A stretch of DNA of 64,000 nucleotides from Acerihabitans arboris (GTDB lineage Bacteria > Pseudomonadota > Gammaproteobacteria > Enterobacterales > Enterobacteriaceae). The translations under genes and the position numbers were made by a program. The DNA lies in contig NZ_WUBS01000011.1 of NCBI RefSeq assembly GCF_010131535.1, positions 1 to 64,000 on the forward strand. Direction: 5' to 3'. The notes beneath the pieces are model-generated. The model searched no databases. It was not told the origin of the DNA and was given only the letters and a program-made list of their open reading frames with translations. Within the stretch, counting starts at the first letter, position 1. The number at the start of each line of letters is the position of its first letter. This document shows, in pieces, positions 9,236 to 19,763 of the stretch.

Positions 9236-10219
9236 ATGACACCTAAAGTTCCTTTTCCACCGCGTTTACCTTCGCCCTCCAGCCGTCTGCCCCTGACGCT
9301 GATGTCTCTCGAGGAATGGGCGCAGGTCAGGCTGACCGGGCCGGATACCCTTAAGTACCTCCAGGGCCAGGTCACCACCGATGTCGAGTCGATGGCGAAG
9401 GATCAGCATATCCTGGGCGCGCATTGCGATGCGAAAGGCAAAATGTACAGCAACCTGCGCATTTTCCACCGCGGCGGGGGCATGGCCTTTATCGAGCGCC
9501 GCAGCGTACGCGATACCCAGCTTGGCGAACTGAAAAAATACGCGGTATTTTCCAAAGTCACCATGGCGGCGGACGACGACGCGCTGCTGCTGGGCCTGGC
9601 CGGATTCCAGGCGCGGGCGGCGCTGAACGGACTGTTCGCCACCCTGCCCGACGCGGAGCACCCGGTGGTCGAGGACGGCGAGACGTCGATACTGCACTTT
9701 AGCCTGCCCGCCGAGCGCTTTTTGCTGGTGACCACGGCGGCGGTGCTGGACCAATTGCTGCAAAAGCTCGAAGGCCAGGCGCAGCTGACCGATAGCCGGC
9801 AGTGGCTGGCGCTGAATATCGAGGCGGGACTGCCGGTGATCGACAGCGTTAACAGCGGGCAGTTTATTCCCCAGGCGGCCAACCTGCAGTCGCTGGGCGG
9901 CATTAGTTTCAGCAAGGGCTGTTATGCCGGGCAGGAAATGGTGGCGCGCGCCAAGTACCGCGGCGCCAACAAACGGGCATTATACTGGCTGGCCGGTAAA
10001 GCCGGACGCGTTCCGGCGGCGGGAGAAGACCTGGAGCTGCAGCTCGGCGACAACTGGCGGCGTACCGGCACGGTGCTGGCCGCCCTGCAGTTGGAGGACG
10101 GCAGCGTCTGGGTGCAGGCGGTGCTTAATAACGATCTGGCGGCGGATAGCCGGCTGCGGGTCAAGGACGATACCGCCGGCGCGCTGGCGATCCAGCCCCT
10201 GCCTTACGAGATCGAGTAA
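9236..10219 (+). CDS. ygfZ: Folate-dependent Fe-S assembly protein YgfZ
   Basis: 327 residues (E. coli 326). GcvT-like folate-binding fold with the diagnostic KGCYAGQE motif at about residues 226-233, whose Cys is essential in E. coli. It supports assembly or repair of certain [4Fe-4S] enzymes such as MiaB. A ribosome site (GGATAGGAG) lies just before the ATG. It is divergent from sdhE. Confidence 0.96.
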   Translation: MTPKVPFPPRLPSPSSRLPLTLMSLEEWAQVRLTGPDTLKYLQGQVTTDVESMAKDQHILGAHCDAKGKMYSNLRIFHRGGGMAFIERRSVRDTQLGELKKYAVFSKVTMAADDDALLLGLAGFQARAALNGLFATLPDAEHPVVEDGETSILHFSLPAERFLLVTTAAVLDQLLQKLEGQAQLTDSRQWLALNIEAGLPVIDSVNSGQFIPQAANLQSLGGISFSKGCYAGQEMVARAKYRGANKRALYWLAGKAGRVPAAGEDLELQLGDNWRRTGTVLAALQLEDGSVWVQAVLNNDLAADSRLRVKDDTAGALAIQPLPYEIE

Positions 10220-10274
10220 CCTAAACCTCTGCCTGTCGCCCTCGAGCAGGGGGCGGCGCGGCCAGGCATGGGTA

Positions 10275-10922
10275 TCAAATATACAGGTAGATTGCCAGGA
10301 AATGGCACAGGCTGCCGCCCAGGACAAACCCATGCCAGATGGCGTGGTTGAAGGGAATACGGTTGCAGGCGTAAAAAATCACCCCCACGGTATATACCAG
10401 CCCGCCCACCGCCAGCAGCGTCAGGCCGCCCACCGGCAGGCGCTGCGCCAGTTGGTAAATCACCACCAGCGACAGCCAGCCCATGGTCAGGTAGGTAATC
10501 AGCGACACGACTTCAAAACGATGGGCAAACGCCAGTTTGAAGATCACCCCCAGCAGCGCCATGCTCCAGATGACAATCATCAGTCCCTTGGCCAATGGCG
10601 ACGCCAGCCCCACCAGCAGGAACGGAGTATAGGTGCCGGCGATCAGCAGATAAATGGCGCAGTGGTCCATTTTTTTTAGCCAGCGCTTGGCGGGCGGATG
10701 GGGGATGGCATGGTAGAGGGTGGAGGCCAGAAACAACAGGATCATGCTGCCGCCGTACAAACTGTAGCTGGTAATGGCCGTGACGTCGGCGCCGACGTTG
10801 CCGGCCTGCACCAGCAGCAGCACCAGGCCGACGATGCCGAAGATCAAACCAATGCCGTGGCTGATGCTATTGGCGATCTCTTCCGCCAGTGAATATCCTT
10901 GAGCTAATAGTTTATTAGCCAT
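10275..10922 (-). CDS. trhA: Hemolysin III/PAQR family membrane protein TrhA
   Basis: 215 residues with seven predicted membrane helices. Family signatures are the early NSISHGIGL segment, STLYHAI, the [15 protein letters not shown] block and the C-terminal [12 protein letters not shown], which together give the conserved His ligands of PAQR/HlyIII proteins. E. coli TrhA (YqfA) affects membrane energetics and fluidity. Despite the family name no hemolytic role should be assumed. It follows ygfZ convergently as in E. coli; after it the synteny breaks. Confidence 0.9.
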   Translation of the reverse strand: MANKLLAQGYSLAEEIANSISHGIGLIFGIVGLVLLLVQAGNVGADVTAITSYSLYGGSMILLFLASTLYHAIPHPPAKRWLKKMDHCAIYLLIAGTYTPFLLVGLASPLAKGLMIVIWSMALLGVIFKLAFAHRFEVVSLITYLTMGWLSLVVIYQLAQRLPVGGLTLLAVGGLVYTVGVIFYACNRIPFNHAIWHGFVLGGSLCHFLAIYLYI

Positions 10923-11181
10923 ATCTAATGCATCCCCGAGCGTGACCCGCTATGAATTTCACCAACCGCACATAGATTAGCTGAGAATTATTCCAGTGTA
11001 CACGTGTAAGCTGAAAAATAATGTTAATGGCGGCTCAGCTATCCGCCTGGCCCGATCGGATTGTTAGCGGTGTTTTAGCGCCCCTATCTCCGCCGGGCAA
11101 CGGGGCCGCATCACATAATTCGAATTCGCCGCGTTTTTGCCCTACAATGTTGCGCTTTACGCTAGCGTGGTTGGAATCGGT

Positions 11182-11790
11182 ATGTCTGAAGCAACGCCTG
11201 AATTAGCCTTCGGTGAACTGACCGAAGTGGTCGCCTTTTTGATGGAAATCGACAAGCTTAAAAGCATCCAGCGCCGCACCAAGGTACTGGGCACCCAACG
11301 TCAGGAAAATACCGCCGAGCACAGCTGGCATTTTGCCGTCGGGGTGATGGCGCTCGCGCCCTACGCCGGCGATAAGGTCGATATCAACCGCGTGGTTCAG
11401 ATGGCGCTGGTGCACGATATCGTCGAAATCGACGCCGGCGACGTGCTGGTCTACGATCTGGCCGGGCGGGCGGCGGTCCACGCCCGGGAGGAAGCGGCCG
11501 CCGAGCGGCTGTTCGGCCTGCTGCCCGAACCGCAGCGCGGGCACTTCCACCAGCTGTGGCTGGAATACGAGGCGGGTGAAACCCCCAACGCCCAGTTTGC
11601 CCTGATGCTCGACAGGCTGATGCCGGTGTTGATGAACCTGCATAACCGCGGCCAGAGCTGGGTGGAAAACGGCATCCGGCTGGAGCAGGTGCTGTCGCGC
11701 AATGCCTTTATCGGCGACGTTTACCCTGCACTTTGGGAGCATCTGAAACGCCATCTTGACGCCGCCCATCAGGACGGCTGGCTGAAGTAA
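11182..11790 (+). CDS. HD-domain phosphohydrolase
   Basis: 202 residues from the ATG at 11182; an upstream start at 11137 would add 15 unlikely residues. HD-superfamily metal ligands are visible: [13 protein letters not shown] (His), [13 protein letters not shown] (His-Asp and a following Asp/Glu) and LMLDRLMP (Asp). Related proteins (the YfbR/HDDC2 type) are nucleotide 5'-phosphatases, but the substrate here cannot be told. It converges on ygiQ and overlaps its 3' end by 83 bases. This gene is not in the E. coli trhA-gcvP interval. Confidence 0.82.
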   Translation: MSEATPELAFGELTEVVAFLMEIDKLKSIQRRTKVLGTQRQENTAEHSWHFAVGVMALAPYAGDKVDINRVVQMALVHDIVEIDAGDVLVYDLAGRAAVHAREEAAAERLFGLLPEPQRGHFHQLWLEYEAGETPNAQFALMLDRLMPVLMNLHNRGQSWVENGIRLEQVLSRNAFIGDVYPALWEHLKRHLDAAHQDGWLK

Positions 11791-13927
11791 GTTTTTCCGC
11801 TTGCGCCGGCGTACGCTGGCGCGTGATATCGGTGTGCCGGGTCAGCGCGGGGCGAAGGCGGCGCGCCTGGTCGCGCCCGGCGCGTTGTTCCCCGCCGCCC
11901 GCTCCCGGCACCAGGCATTCCCCGCCGCCGCCGATCAGATGTTTCAGCCCCATATCCTCCAGCGCGGCGCGTATCAGCGTGGCATTGGCCGGATCGTGAT
12001 AGCGCAGCAGCGCCTTATGCAAACGGCGCTGGCGATCGCCGCGCGGCACCACGACCTCTTCACTCTTGTAGTCCACCTTGGCCAGCGGGTTCTTGCCGGT
12101 GTAGTACATGGTGGTGGCGCTGGCCAACGGCGACGGATAGAAGTTCTGCACCTGATCGAGCCGAAAACGGTTTTTCTTCAGCCATAACGCCAGGTTGACC
12201 ATATCCACATCGCGCGTGCCGGGATGCGCTGAAATAAAATAAGGGATCAGGTACTGCTTTTTGCCCGCCTCGGCGGAGTACCTGTCGAACAGCTCCTTAA
12301 AACGATGGTAGCTGCCCATGCCCGGCTTCATCATCTTCGACAGCGGCCCGGCCTCGGTATGCTCGGGCGCGATTTTCAGGTAACCGCCCACGTGATGCAG
12401 CGCCAGCTCCTTGATATAGCGCGGGTCCTCCACCGCCAGATCGTAACGCACGCCGGAGGCGATCAGCACCTTCTTGATGCCTTTGACCGCCCGCGCCCGC
12501 CGGTAGAGCGCGATGGTCGGCTCATGGTCGGTGTCCATATGGGTACAGATTTCGGGATAGACGCAGGAGGCGCGGCGGCAGGTTTGTTCCGCCCGGGGCG
12601 ATTTGCAGCGCAGCATATACATATTGGCGGTGGGCCCGCCCAGATCGGAAATCACGCCGGTGAACGCCGGCACCTTGTCGCGGATCGCTTCGATCTCGCG
12701 CACGATGGAATCCGCCGATCGGCTTTGGATAATGCGGCCTTCATGTTCGGTAATCGAACAGAACGAGCAACCGCCGAAACAGCCGCGCATGATATTGATC
12801 GAGGAATGGATCATCTCGTAGGCCGGGATGGCCGCCTTGCCGTAGGACGGATGCGGCACGCGCTGGAACGGCAGGGCAAACACCTGGTCCATCTCCGGTG
12901 TGGTCAGCGGAATCGCCGGCGGGTTGATCCATACATAACGATCGCCATGCTTTTGCATCAGCGCCCGCGCGCAGCCGGGGTTGGTTTCGTGATGCAGGAT
13001 GCGCGAGGCGTGGGCATACATCACCTTGTCGCCCTTGACCTTTTCAAACGAGGGCAACAACACGTAGGTTTTTTCCCAGGGTTTGGGTTTGGCGGCGCGC
13101 ACCGTCACCGGCGTGGTCCGCGGCGCCTGCGCCGCCCTGTCGGCGCAGGGCAGATCGTCGCCATAGGGGTTGAGGATCGGCTCGATACGGCCGGGCTGGT
13201 CCAGCCGGGTGGAATCCACGCCGCTCCAGCCCGGCAACGCGTCCCGGCGCATCATGGCGGTATTGCGCACATCGGTGATAGCGCCGATCGCCTCCCCCGC
13301 CGCCAGCCGGTGCGCCAGCTCCACCAACGGCCGCTCGCCGTTGCCGTAGACCAGCATATCGGCCTTCGAATCCACCAGCACCGACCGGCGCACGGTATCT
13401 GACCAGTAATCGTAATGGGCAATGCGCCGCAGGCTGGCCTCGATGCCGCCCAGGATCACCGGCACCTCTTTATAGGCTTCCTTGCAGCGTTGGCTGTAGG
13501 CCATGGTGGCGCGATCCGGCCGCTTGCCGCCGACGTTGCCGGGAGTGTAGGCATCGTCATGGCGCAGCTTGCGATCGGCGGTATAACGGTTAATCATGGA
13601 GTCCATATTGCCGGCGGTGACGCCGAAAAACAGGTTCGGCCTGCCGAGACGCATAAAGTCATCCTTGCTGGTCCAGTCCGGCTGGGCAATGATGCCGACG
13701 CGAAAACCCTGGGATTCCAGCATGCGGCCGATAATCGCCATACCGAAGCTGGGATGATCGACATAGGCGTCGCCGCTGATAATCACCATATCGCAGCTAT
13801 CCCACCCCAGTTGATCCATTTCGGCGCGCGACATCGGCAAAAACGGCGCGGTGCCGTAACATTCCGCCCAGTAAGGCGGATAGGAAAACAGGCCGCGTTC
13901 GGGCTGGATCAGGCTGGTGGACGCCAT
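11708..13927 (-). CDS. ygiQ: YgiQ family radical SAM protein
   Basis: 739 residues, the E. coli length. N-terminal UPF0313 domain; the radical-SAM cluster motif is [10 protein letters not shown] with Cys383, Cys387 and Cys390, followed by SITEHEGR. Two further Cys-rich stretches follow the core ([16 protein letters not shown] and YPEICTHMD). The substrate is unknown. Residues after about 650 diverge and become Gly/Arg-rich, exactly where the gene overlaps the 3' end of the HD gene on the opposite strand. In E. coli ygiQ lies elsewhere on the chromosome. Confidence 0.95.
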   Translation of the reverse strand: MASTSLIQPERGLFSYPPYWAECYGTAPFLPMSRAEMDQLGWDSCDMVIISGDAYVDHPSFGMAIIGRMLESQGFRVGIIAQPDWTSKDDFMRLGRPNLFFGVTAGNMDSMINRYTADRKLRHDDAYTPGNVGGKRPDRATMAYSQRCKEAYKEVPVILGGIEASLRRIAHYDYWSDTVRRSVLVDSKADMLVYGNGERPLVELAHRLAAGEAIGAITDVRNTAMMRRDALPGWSGVDSTRLDQPGRIEPILNPYGDDLPCADRAAQAPRTTPVTVRAAKPKPWEKTYVLLPSFEKVKGDKVMYAHASRILHHETNPGCARALMQKHGDRYVWINPPAIPLTTPEMDQVFALPFQRVPHPSYGKAAIPAYEMIHSSINIMRGCFGGCSFCSITEHEGRIIQSRSADSIVREIEAIRDKVPAFTGVISDLGGPTANMYMLRCKSPRAEQTCRRASCVYPEICTHMDTDHEPTIALYRRARAVKGIKKVLIASGVRYDLAVEDPRYIKELALHHVGGYLKIAPEHTEAGPLSKMMKPGMGSYHRFKELFDRYSAEAGKKQYLIPYFISAHPGTRDVDMVNLALWLKKNRFRLDQVQNFYPSPLASATTMYYTGKNPLAKVDYKSEEVVVPRGDRQRRLHKALLRYHDPANATLIRAALEDMGLKHLIGGGGECLVPGAGGGEQRAGRDQARRLRPALTRHTDITRQRTPAQAEKLTSASRPDGRRQDGVSDAPKVQGKRRR

Positions 13928-14046
13928 ACATTTACTCTTTATCAGGTTAATTCGCCGGGCGGCGATTATACGCGTACCCGGCGAAATAAGCAGGGATCTT
14001 TATCAGTATTGCGGGCTTTTCCGTTTAACAGGAGCGAAACGATCGG

Positions 14047-15288
14047 TTATTGCCATTCCGGGAACGGATCGCTGTACCAGAACCACATCTCCGGTCCCTG
14101 CGCCATTTCCCGATCGGTTAACAGACAGGCGTCAAAACGTTCCCTTAAACCCGCCTCATCCATGCCGATGCCGATCAGCACCAGTTCCTGCCGCGCATCG
14201 CCTACCCCATCAACCCAGTTTTCCTGGATAAACGCTAACGTCTCGGGATCGCCGGGCCAGCGTTCACGAGGTATGGCGGCCCACCAGCAGCCGGCCGGGG
14301 CATGCCGGCTGACGCCGCCGGCCTGGGACCAGGAACCGGCATACGCCGGGCGGGTGGCCAGCCAGAAAAAACCTTTGGAACGCATCACCCCCGGCCAATC
14401 CTGCGCAAGCCAGGCGGAGAAGCGCTCTGGATGAAACGGCCGGCGGGCGCGATAGACAAAGTGAGTAATGCCGTACTCTTCGATCTCAGGCGTATGCTCG
14501 CCGCGCAATTCCTTCAGCCAGCCCGGCGCCTGCGCCGCCTGGTCAAAATCAAACAGCCCGGTGTCCAGGACTTTATCCAGCGCCACCCGGCCGAATTCGG
14601 CCACCGCCAGTTTTGCCCGTGGATTCAGGCCGCGCAGGATAGCCATCAGGCGCAGGCGCTCTTCCTCATCGATCAGGTCGGTTTTATTCAGCACCAGCAC
14701 ATCGCAGAATTCGATCTGTTCGATCAGCAGATCCACCACCGTGCGCGGGTCCTCCGCGCCCAGGGATTCGCCCCGGGAGAACAGGCTGTCCCGCGAACCG
14801 TAATCGCGCAGGAAGTTAAACGCATCCACCACCGTTACCATGGTGTCCAGCCGGGCGACGTCCGACAGGCTCAGGCCGTCGTCATCGGTAAAGGTAAAGG
14901 TCTCGGCCACCGGCAGGGGTTCGGCAATGCCCGTGGACTCAATGACCAACTGGTCGAATCTGCCCTCTTTCGCCAGCCGGCCGACTTCCAGCAGCAGATC
15001 TTCACGCAGCGTGCAGCAAATGCAGCCGTTGCTCATCTCCACCAGCCTTTCATCGGTTCTGGACAGCTCCGCCCCGCCGTCGCGCACCAGGGCGGCATCG
15101 ATATTCACCTCCGACATATCATTAACGATCACCGCTACGCGACGGCCTTGCCGATTGTTGAGGATATGGTTAAGCAGGGTGGTTTTACCCGCGCCAAGGA
15201 AACCCGAGAGCACGGTCACCGGCAGCGGGCCGGACGCACGCCCTTCACTCATCCGGGTTATGCCGGGCATCTTATCTGTCGCACGCAT
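14047..15288 (-). CDS. COG0523 metal-chaperone GTPase (CobW/ZigA-like)
   Basis: 413 residues. G3E-family GTPase: P-loop GFLGAGKTT at 29-37, the signature [11 protein letters not shown] with Cys89-x-Cys91-Cys92 for metal binding, switch ESTG at 117-120 and base recognition NKTD at 201-204; a CobW C-terminal domain follows. Such proteins deliver zinc or other metals to client enzymes, often under zinc starvation. No His-rich metal-storage loop is seen. The ATG at 15288 has GGAGTG 7 bases upstream. A Zur-like palindrome sits at 15352-15367, upstream of the start. Confidence 0.88.
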   Translation of the reverse strand: MRATDKMPGITRMSEGRASGPLPVTVLSGFLGAGKTTLLNHILNNRQGRRVAVIVNDMSEVNIDAALVRDGGAELSRTDERLVEMSNGCICCTLREDLLLEVGRLAKEGRFDQLVIESTGIAEPLPVAETFTFTDDDGLSLSDVARLDTMVTVVDAFNFLRDYGSRDSLFSRGESLGAEDPRTVVDLLIEQIEFCDVLVLNKTDLIDEEERLRLMAILRGLNPRAKLAVAEFGRVALDKVLDTGLFDFDQAAQAPGWLKELRGEHTPEIEEYGITHFVYRARRPFHPERFSAWLAQDWPGVMRSKGFFWLATRPAYAGSWSQAGGVSRHAPAGCWWAAIPRERWPGDPETLAFIQENWVDGVGDARQELVLIGIGMDEAGLRERFDACLLTDREMAQGPEMWFWYSDPFPEWQ

Positions 15289-15351
15289 TTATCACTCCAA
15301 TCAGTGTTGAGGTCGGTAAAATGACGGGGAGGCCATCTCCAGTCACAGTAA

Positions 15352-15367
15352 TTATGTTATAACATAA
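15352..15367. promoter_or_regulatory. Zur-like operator upstream of the COG0523 GTPase
   Basis: TTATGTTATAACATAA is a perfect 16-bp palindrome embedded in AT-rich DNA 64 bases before the GTPase start and 77 bases past the mntR stop. TGTTAT/ATAACA half-sites are those of zinc uptake regulator (Zur) boxes. The half-sites are closer together here than in the usual gammaproteobacterial box (TGTTATAnTATAACA). The assignment is inference from motif and from the zinc-linked target gene. Confidence 0.55.
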
Positions 15368-15443
15368 CAATAACTAAAGACCAGATCTTTGCCGCATCTT
15401 TTGCCTGCGGGACGAAGAGAAGGATTGGGATGAGTGACGGCTG

Positions 15444-15914
15444 CTATTTTTGCCGGTCGGCCTGTTCGGTAAACGCGCGGAAAATAGCCAGCGTTTCCTC
15501 GCTGACGTGGTGTTCCAGCCCTTCGGCGTCCAGGCGCGCCGTCTCGGGGCTGACGCCGAGCGCCAGCAGGAAGGACTCGACCACCTGATGCCTTTCCCGG
15601 CTGCGGGCCGCCATCTCCTCGCCTTCGGTGGTGAGAAACACCCCGCGGTAGGGTAACTGGCGAATAAGCCCCGCGGCGGCCAGCCTTTTCAGCATTTTTG
15701 CCACCGTTGGCTGCGATACGCCCAACCGCGCGGCCAGCTCCACCTGGCGTACCTCGCCGAAATCCCTGATGAGATCGTCAATAAGCTCCACGTAGTCATC
15801 CATCAACTCGGAACGATGGGCCGCTCTGACCTGAAGAAAACCCTGCGCATGTTCCTGCACATCCACAAGTTGAGTGGTACGGACGGGGAAATCCGCTTTT
15901 TCAGGGGTGGTCAT
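15444..15914 (-). CDS. mntR: Manganese-responsive regulator MntR
   Basis: 156 residues from the ATG at 15914, which has a strong ribosome site (GAGGAAGG); an upstream ATG at 15950 would add 12 residues with no such site. It is a DtxR-family repressor: winged helix with [17 protein letters not shown] as recognition segment, then the metal-binding dimer domain ([22 protein letters not shown], whose His and Glu residues are metal ligands). It closely follows E. coli MntR. When loaded with Mn it represses Mn uptake. It is divergent from sitABCD with a matching operator between them. Confidence 0.95.
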   Translation of the reverse strand: MTTPEKADFPVRTTQLVDVQEHAQGFLQVRAAHRSELMDDYVELIDDLIRDFGEVRQVELAARLGVSQPTVAKMLKRLAAAGLIRQLPYRGVFLTTEGEEMAARSRERHQVVESFLLALGVSPETARLDAEGLEHHVSEETLAIFRAFTEQADRQK

Positions 15915-16052
15915 AATCCTTCCTCTTGATTTACGGCTGAAATAGTCCATCGGCCGACGATGGCGAGATAAAGCATAGCATTGTTACCAAAGGCGTTGAT
16001 AAACAAAATGGGCATGCCGGTAATGGCGGATAAAAACAAACAGATTAAGTTT

Positions 16053-16073
16053 GCCTTTGCTATACAGTATAGC
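16053..16073. promoter_or_regulatory. Composite MntR-type operator of sitABCD
   Basis: GCCTTTGCTAT (16053-16063) equals one half and the core of the known enterobacterial MntR box. It overlaps a perfect 7-1-7 inverted repeat, GCTATAC-A-GTATAGC (16059-16073). Both lie in the mntR-sitA gap, about 160 bases before the sitA start. Mn repression through MntR is the straightforward reading; the 7-1-7 geometry would also allow a Fur-family protein. Confidence 0.6.
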
Positions 16074-16232
16074 TCATGCTATATATGAACATTAAACCAA
16101 CACTTGTTAATTATATTGATACAAGGGTAATTACTCCCCGGCCGTTCGGACATCCTCATAGTGCGCCGACGTATGATGCTGATAACGCCTGGGCAGGCCC
16201 GTTTCCCGGATTGGTTTTTGGAGATCACCAGT

Positions 16233-17153
16233 ATGTATTCGCCTTTGACAACGTTACGATTTTCCGCCCTGGCGCCCTGGAGCCTGCTGCTTGGCATGAC
16301 GCTATCGCTTACCGGCGCCCACGCCATGGCGGCGGCAAAATTCAAGGTGATTACCACCTTTACCATTATCCAGGATATGGCCCGCAACGTGGCCGGCGAC
16401 GCGGCGGTGGTGGAATCCATTACCAAGCCCGGCGCGGAAATCCATGATTACCAGCCCACCCCGCGCGATATCGTCAAGACCCAATCGGCGGACCTGATTT
16501 TGTGGAACGGCCTGAACCTGGAGCGCTGGTTTGCGCGTTTTTTCGACAATATCCATGACGTGCCGTCGGCGGTGGTGACGCAAGGCATCGAGCCGCTGCC
16601 CATCCGCGAGGGCCCCTATAATGGCAACCCCAATCCCCACGCCTGGATGTCGCCCGCCAACGCGCTGATTTACATAGAGAATATCCGCAAGGCGCTGGTG
16701 CATTACGATCCGGCCAACGCCGACGCCTACAACCGCAACGCCAAGGCTTATGCGGAAAAAATCGCCGCCGTGGATGCCCCGCTGCGCGCCAGGCTGGCCA
16801 ATATTCCCGCAGCCCGGCGCGTGCTGGTCACCAGCGAAGGCGCCTTCAGCTACCTGGCGCGGGATTACGCCATGCGCGAGGCTTACCTGTGGCCGATCAA
16901 CGCCGAGGAGCAGGGCACGCCCCAGCAGGTGCGCCGGGTGATCGATCTGGTGCGGGAACAGCAGGTGCCGGTGGTATTCAGCGAAAGCACCATTTCGGAT
17001 AAACCCGCCCGGCAGGTCAGCAAGGAAACCGGCGCGCGCTACGGCGGCGTGCTTTATGTCGATTCGCTGTCGGCGGCCGATGGGCCGGTGCCCGACTATC
17101 TCAGCCTGCTTAACGTGACGGTGGACACCATCGCCAAAGGATTCGGACAATGA
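16233..17153 (+). CDS. sitA: Mn/Fe ABC transporter, periplasmic binding protein SitA
   Basis: 306 residues from the ATG at 16233, preceded by GGAGA; this start yields a proper signal peptide (hydrophobic core about 13-28, cleavage near AMAAA). Earlier GTG starts only add non-signal residues. It is a cluster-9 metal-binding protein: His71 (EIHDYQPT), His136 (NPHAWMS) and the later Glu and Asp in TSEGAF and VDSLS form the expected metal site. It captures Mn(II) and probably Fe(II). It is the first gene of sitABCD, with an ATGA overlap to sitB. Confidence 0.93.
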   Translation: MYSPLTTLRFSALAPWSLLLGMTLSLTGAHAMAAAKFKVITTFTIIQDMARNVAGDAAVVESITKPGAEIHDYQPTPRDIVKTQSADLILWNGLNLERWFARFFDNIHDVPSAVVTQGIEPLPIREGPYNGNPNPHAWMSPANALIYIENIRKALVHYDPANADAYNRNAKAYAEKIAAVDAPLRARLANIPAARRVLVTSEGAFSYLARDYAMREAYLWPINAEEQGTPQQVRRVIDLVREQQVPVVFSESTISDKPARQVSKETGARYGGVLYVDSLSAADGPVPDYLSLLNVTVDTIAKGFGQ

Positions 17154-17962
17154 ACGACCCCGGCTATCAGCCCGATCTGCAAGTGAACGACGTAACTGTC
17201 ACTTATAACAACGGCCATACCGCCATCAGCAACGCCAGTTTCCAGCTTACCGGCGGCACCGTCTGCGCGCTGGTCGGCATCAACGGCAGCGGCAAATCCA
17301 CGCTGTTCAAAAGCATCATGGGCATGGTGCGTCCCTCCTCCGGCAAGGTCACCCTGGATAACCTGCCGGTGGCGAAGGCGTTGCGTAAAAACCTGATTGC
17401 CTATGTACCGCAGACCGAAGAGGTGGACTGGAATTTCCCGGTGCTGGTGTCGGATGTGGTGATGATGGGCCGGTATGGCAAAATGTCCTTTTTGCGCATC
17501 CCCTCCGCCGTGGATAAGGCCCAGGTGGAGCGGGCGCTGGCGCGGGTCGGCATGACGGAATTCCGTCACCGCCAGATAGGCGAACTGTCCGGCGGCCAGC
17601 GAAAAAGGGTATTCCTGGCGCGGGCGCTGGCGCAGCAGGGGCGCGTGATGCTATTGGACGAGCCTTTTACCGGTATCGACGTGCAGACCGAGAATACCAT
17701 TATCGAGCTGCTCGGATCGCTGCGCGCGGAAGGCCATCTGATCCTGGTCTCGACCCATAACCTGGCCAGCGTGCCGGAATTTTGCGATCGGGTGGTGATG
17801 ATTAACCGCACGGTACTGGCCGCCGGTCCCACCGCCGCCACCTTTACCCAGGACAACCTGGATCTGGTGTTCGGCGGCAGGCTGCGCCACCTTAACGTGG
17901 CGGCCGCCGCCGCGCCGCGGGCTAATCTGCGCGCGGTCGACGCCGATAAGCGGGTGTCGTGA
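17150..17962 (+). CDS. sitB: Mn/Fe ABC transporter ATPase SitB
   Basis: 270 residues. Walker [10 protein letters not shown], signature [15 protein letters not shown], Walker [12 protein letters not shown] and the switch His in STHN are all intact. It powers uptake through SitC/SitD. It starts within the sitA stop codon (4-base overlap) and ends within the sitC start, so the four subunits are translationally coupled. Confidence 0.94.
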   Translation: MNDPGYQPDLQVNDVTVTYNNGHTAISNASFQLTGGTVCALVGINGSGKSTLFKSIMGMVRPSSGKVTLDNLPVAKALRKNLIAYVPQTEEVDWNFPVLVSDVVMMGRYGKMSFLRIPSAVDKAQVERALARVGMTEFRHRQIGELSGGQRKRVFLARALAQQGRVMLLDEPFTGIDVQTENTIIELLGSLRAEGHLILVSTHNLASVPEFCDRVVMINRTVLAAGPTAATFTQDNLDLVFGGRLRHLNVAAAAAPRANLRAVDADKRVS

Positions 17963-18831
17963 TGATGGCGCTGTTGCTGCAGCCGTTTCAATACGACTAT
18001 ATGCTCAAGGCCATCTGGGTAAGCGGCATTGTCGGCGGGGTCTGCGCCTTTCTGTCGGCTTACCTGATGCTCAAGGGCTGGTCGCTGATGGGAGATGCGT
18101 TATCCCACTCGGTGGTACCGGGCGTCGCGGGCGCCTATGCGCTGGGTTTGCCTATCGCCGCCGGCGCGTTCCTGACCGGCATGCTGGCGGCGCTGATGAT
18201 GACGCTGGTGCGCCATTTTACCCGGCTGCGCGAGGACGCGATTATCGGTTTTGTGTTTACCACTTTTTTTGCCGTCGGGCTGCTTATCGTGTCGCTCAAT
18301 CCCACCTCGGTCAACGTGCAGTCGATTATCTTCGGCAATATACTGGGGATCGCCGATGCGGATGTGCTGCAGGTGCAGATTATCAGCGGCGTGTCCTTTA
18401 TCGTGCTGTGCGCGATCTGGAAAGATTTGCTGGCGGCTTTTTTTGACGAGAGCCATGCCGTCTCCATCGGCCTGTCCCCGCTGCGCCTGAAAATCATTTT
18501 TTTCACCCTGCTGAGCGCCTGTACCGTGGCCGCGTTGCAAACGGTCGGCGCCATCCTGGTGATTGCCATGGTGATCACTCCCGGCGCCACGGCGTATCTG
18601 CTGACCGATCGTTTCCCGCGCCTGATAGCGATCGCCGTGGTCACCGGCACCCTGACCAGCGCCTGCGGCGCCTGGCTGAGTTATTTCCTTAACGGCGCCA
18701 CCGGCGGGGTAATAGTCACCCTGCAAACCCTGGTCTTCCTGCTGGCGTTCCTGTTTGCCCCCAAGCACGGACTGCTGGCCGCCAAAATGCGTAACCGGAT
18801 GCGCAGCAAAAAACCGCGGAGCGCCCGATGA
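17959..18831 (+). CDS. sitC: Mn/Fe ABC transporter permease SitC
   Basis: 290 residues, ABC-3 family integral membrane protein with about eight helices. The N-terminal [18 protein letters not shown] motif and [15 protein letters not shown] are typical of metal-chelate permeases. Starts overlap: GTG at 17959, then two ATG codons, so the first residue is uncertain by one or two. It forms the membrane channel with SitD. Confidence 0.92.
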   Translation: MMMALLLQPFQYDYMLKAIWVSGIVGGVCAFLSAYLMLKGWSLMGDALSHSVVPGVAGAYALGLPIAAGAFLTGMLAALMMTLVRHFTRLREDAIIGFVFTTFFAVGLLIVSLNPTSVNVQSIIFGNILGIADADVLQVQIISGVSFIVLCAIWKDLLAAFFDESHAVSIGLSPLRLKIIFFTLLSACTVAALQTVGAILVIAMVITPGATAYLLTDRFPRLIAIAVVTGTLTSACGAWLSYFLNGATGGVIVTLQTLVFLLAFLFAPKHGLLAAKMRNRMRSKKPRSAR

Positions 18832-19688
18832 TGGAATGGCTGGATTACCTGCTCGCCTATGTGACCGAACCGCTCGGTTTCCCGTTTATGCAACGGGCGA
18901 TTATCGCGGCCGTCGCCACCGGCGTGGTCTGCGCCATACTGTCGTGCTTCCTGGTGCTCAAGGGCTGGTCGCTGATGGGCGACGCCATTTCCCATGCGGT
19001 GTTGCCGGGCATTATCCTGGCCTATATCGCCGGGCTGCCGATTATCATCGGCGCCTTTGGATCGGGCATATTTTGCGCCCTGGCCACCGGTTATATCAAA
19101 GATCACTGCCGGGTCAAGGAGGACACGGTGATGGGGATTGTCTTCTCGGGCATGTTCGCCCTCGGCCTGGTGCTGTTTTCACGCATCGACACCGACCAGC
19201 ACCTGAGCCATATCCTGTTCGGCAACGTGCTGGGCATTACGCCCGCGGAACTGCGGCAGGTGCTGCTGATCGCCGGCGCGGTGTCGTTGATTATCCTGCT
19301 TAAACGCCGGGACCTGATGCTGTACTGTTTTGATCCGGCCCAGGCCCGGGTGCTGGGCCTGTCGGTGAAGACGCTGCATTACGGCCTGTTGTGCCTGCTG
19401 GCGCTGACCATCGTCGCCGCGCTGCAGGCGGTGGGCGTGATACTGGTGATTGCCATGCTGATTTCACCCGGCATTACCGCCTCGCTGCTTGCCCGCCGGT
19501 TCGACAGGATGCTGCTGGTGGCGGCGCTGGTCTCGGTATTCTCGTGCGTTAGCGGCACGCTGATAAGCTTTTATATCGACGGCGCCACCGGCCCCTGCAT
19601 CGTTATCATCCAGGCCATGTTGTTTGTGGTGGCGCAGATCTACCGCATCGCCAGGCGAAAAACCCGGCCGAGCGGCGTCATCGCCTGA
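18828..19688 (+). CDS. sitD: Mn/Fe ABC transporter permease SitD
   Basis: 286 residues, a second ABC-3 permease clearly paralogous to SitC ([33 protein letters not shown]). It overlaps the sitC stop by 4 bases. Last gene of the operon; eptB converges on it 75 bases downstream, with a hairpin between. Confidence 0.92.
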   Translation: MMEWLDYLLAYVTEPLGFPFMQRAIIAAVATGVVCAILSCFLVLKGWSLMGDAISHAVLPGIILAYIAGLPIIIGAFGSGIFCALATGYIKDHCRVKEDTVMGIVFSGMFALGLVLFSRIDTDQHLSHILFGNVLGITPAELRQVLLIAGAVSLIILLKRRDLMLYCFDPAQARVLGLSVKTLHYGLLCLLALTIVAALQAVGVILVIAMLISPGITASLLARRFDRMLLVAALVSVFSCVSGTLISFYIDGATGPCIVIIQAMLFVVAQIYRIARRKTRPSGVIA

Positions 19689-19731
19689 TAGTGGGCGAAA
19701 CCCCGCTCCCTGTTGAAACGGCCAACCCGAT

Positions 19732-19755
19732 CTTCAGGCCTTCCCCGGCCTGAAG
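19732..19755. terminator. Hairpin between convergent sitD and eptB
   Basis: A perfect 9-bp stem, CTTCAGGCC/GGCCTGAAG, with a 6-base loop lies between the two convergent stops. Neither side has a proper T tract, so it may be a weak bidirectional terminator or only a 3'-end stabiliser. Confidence 0.5.
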
Positions 19756-19763
19756 GGTTACAC

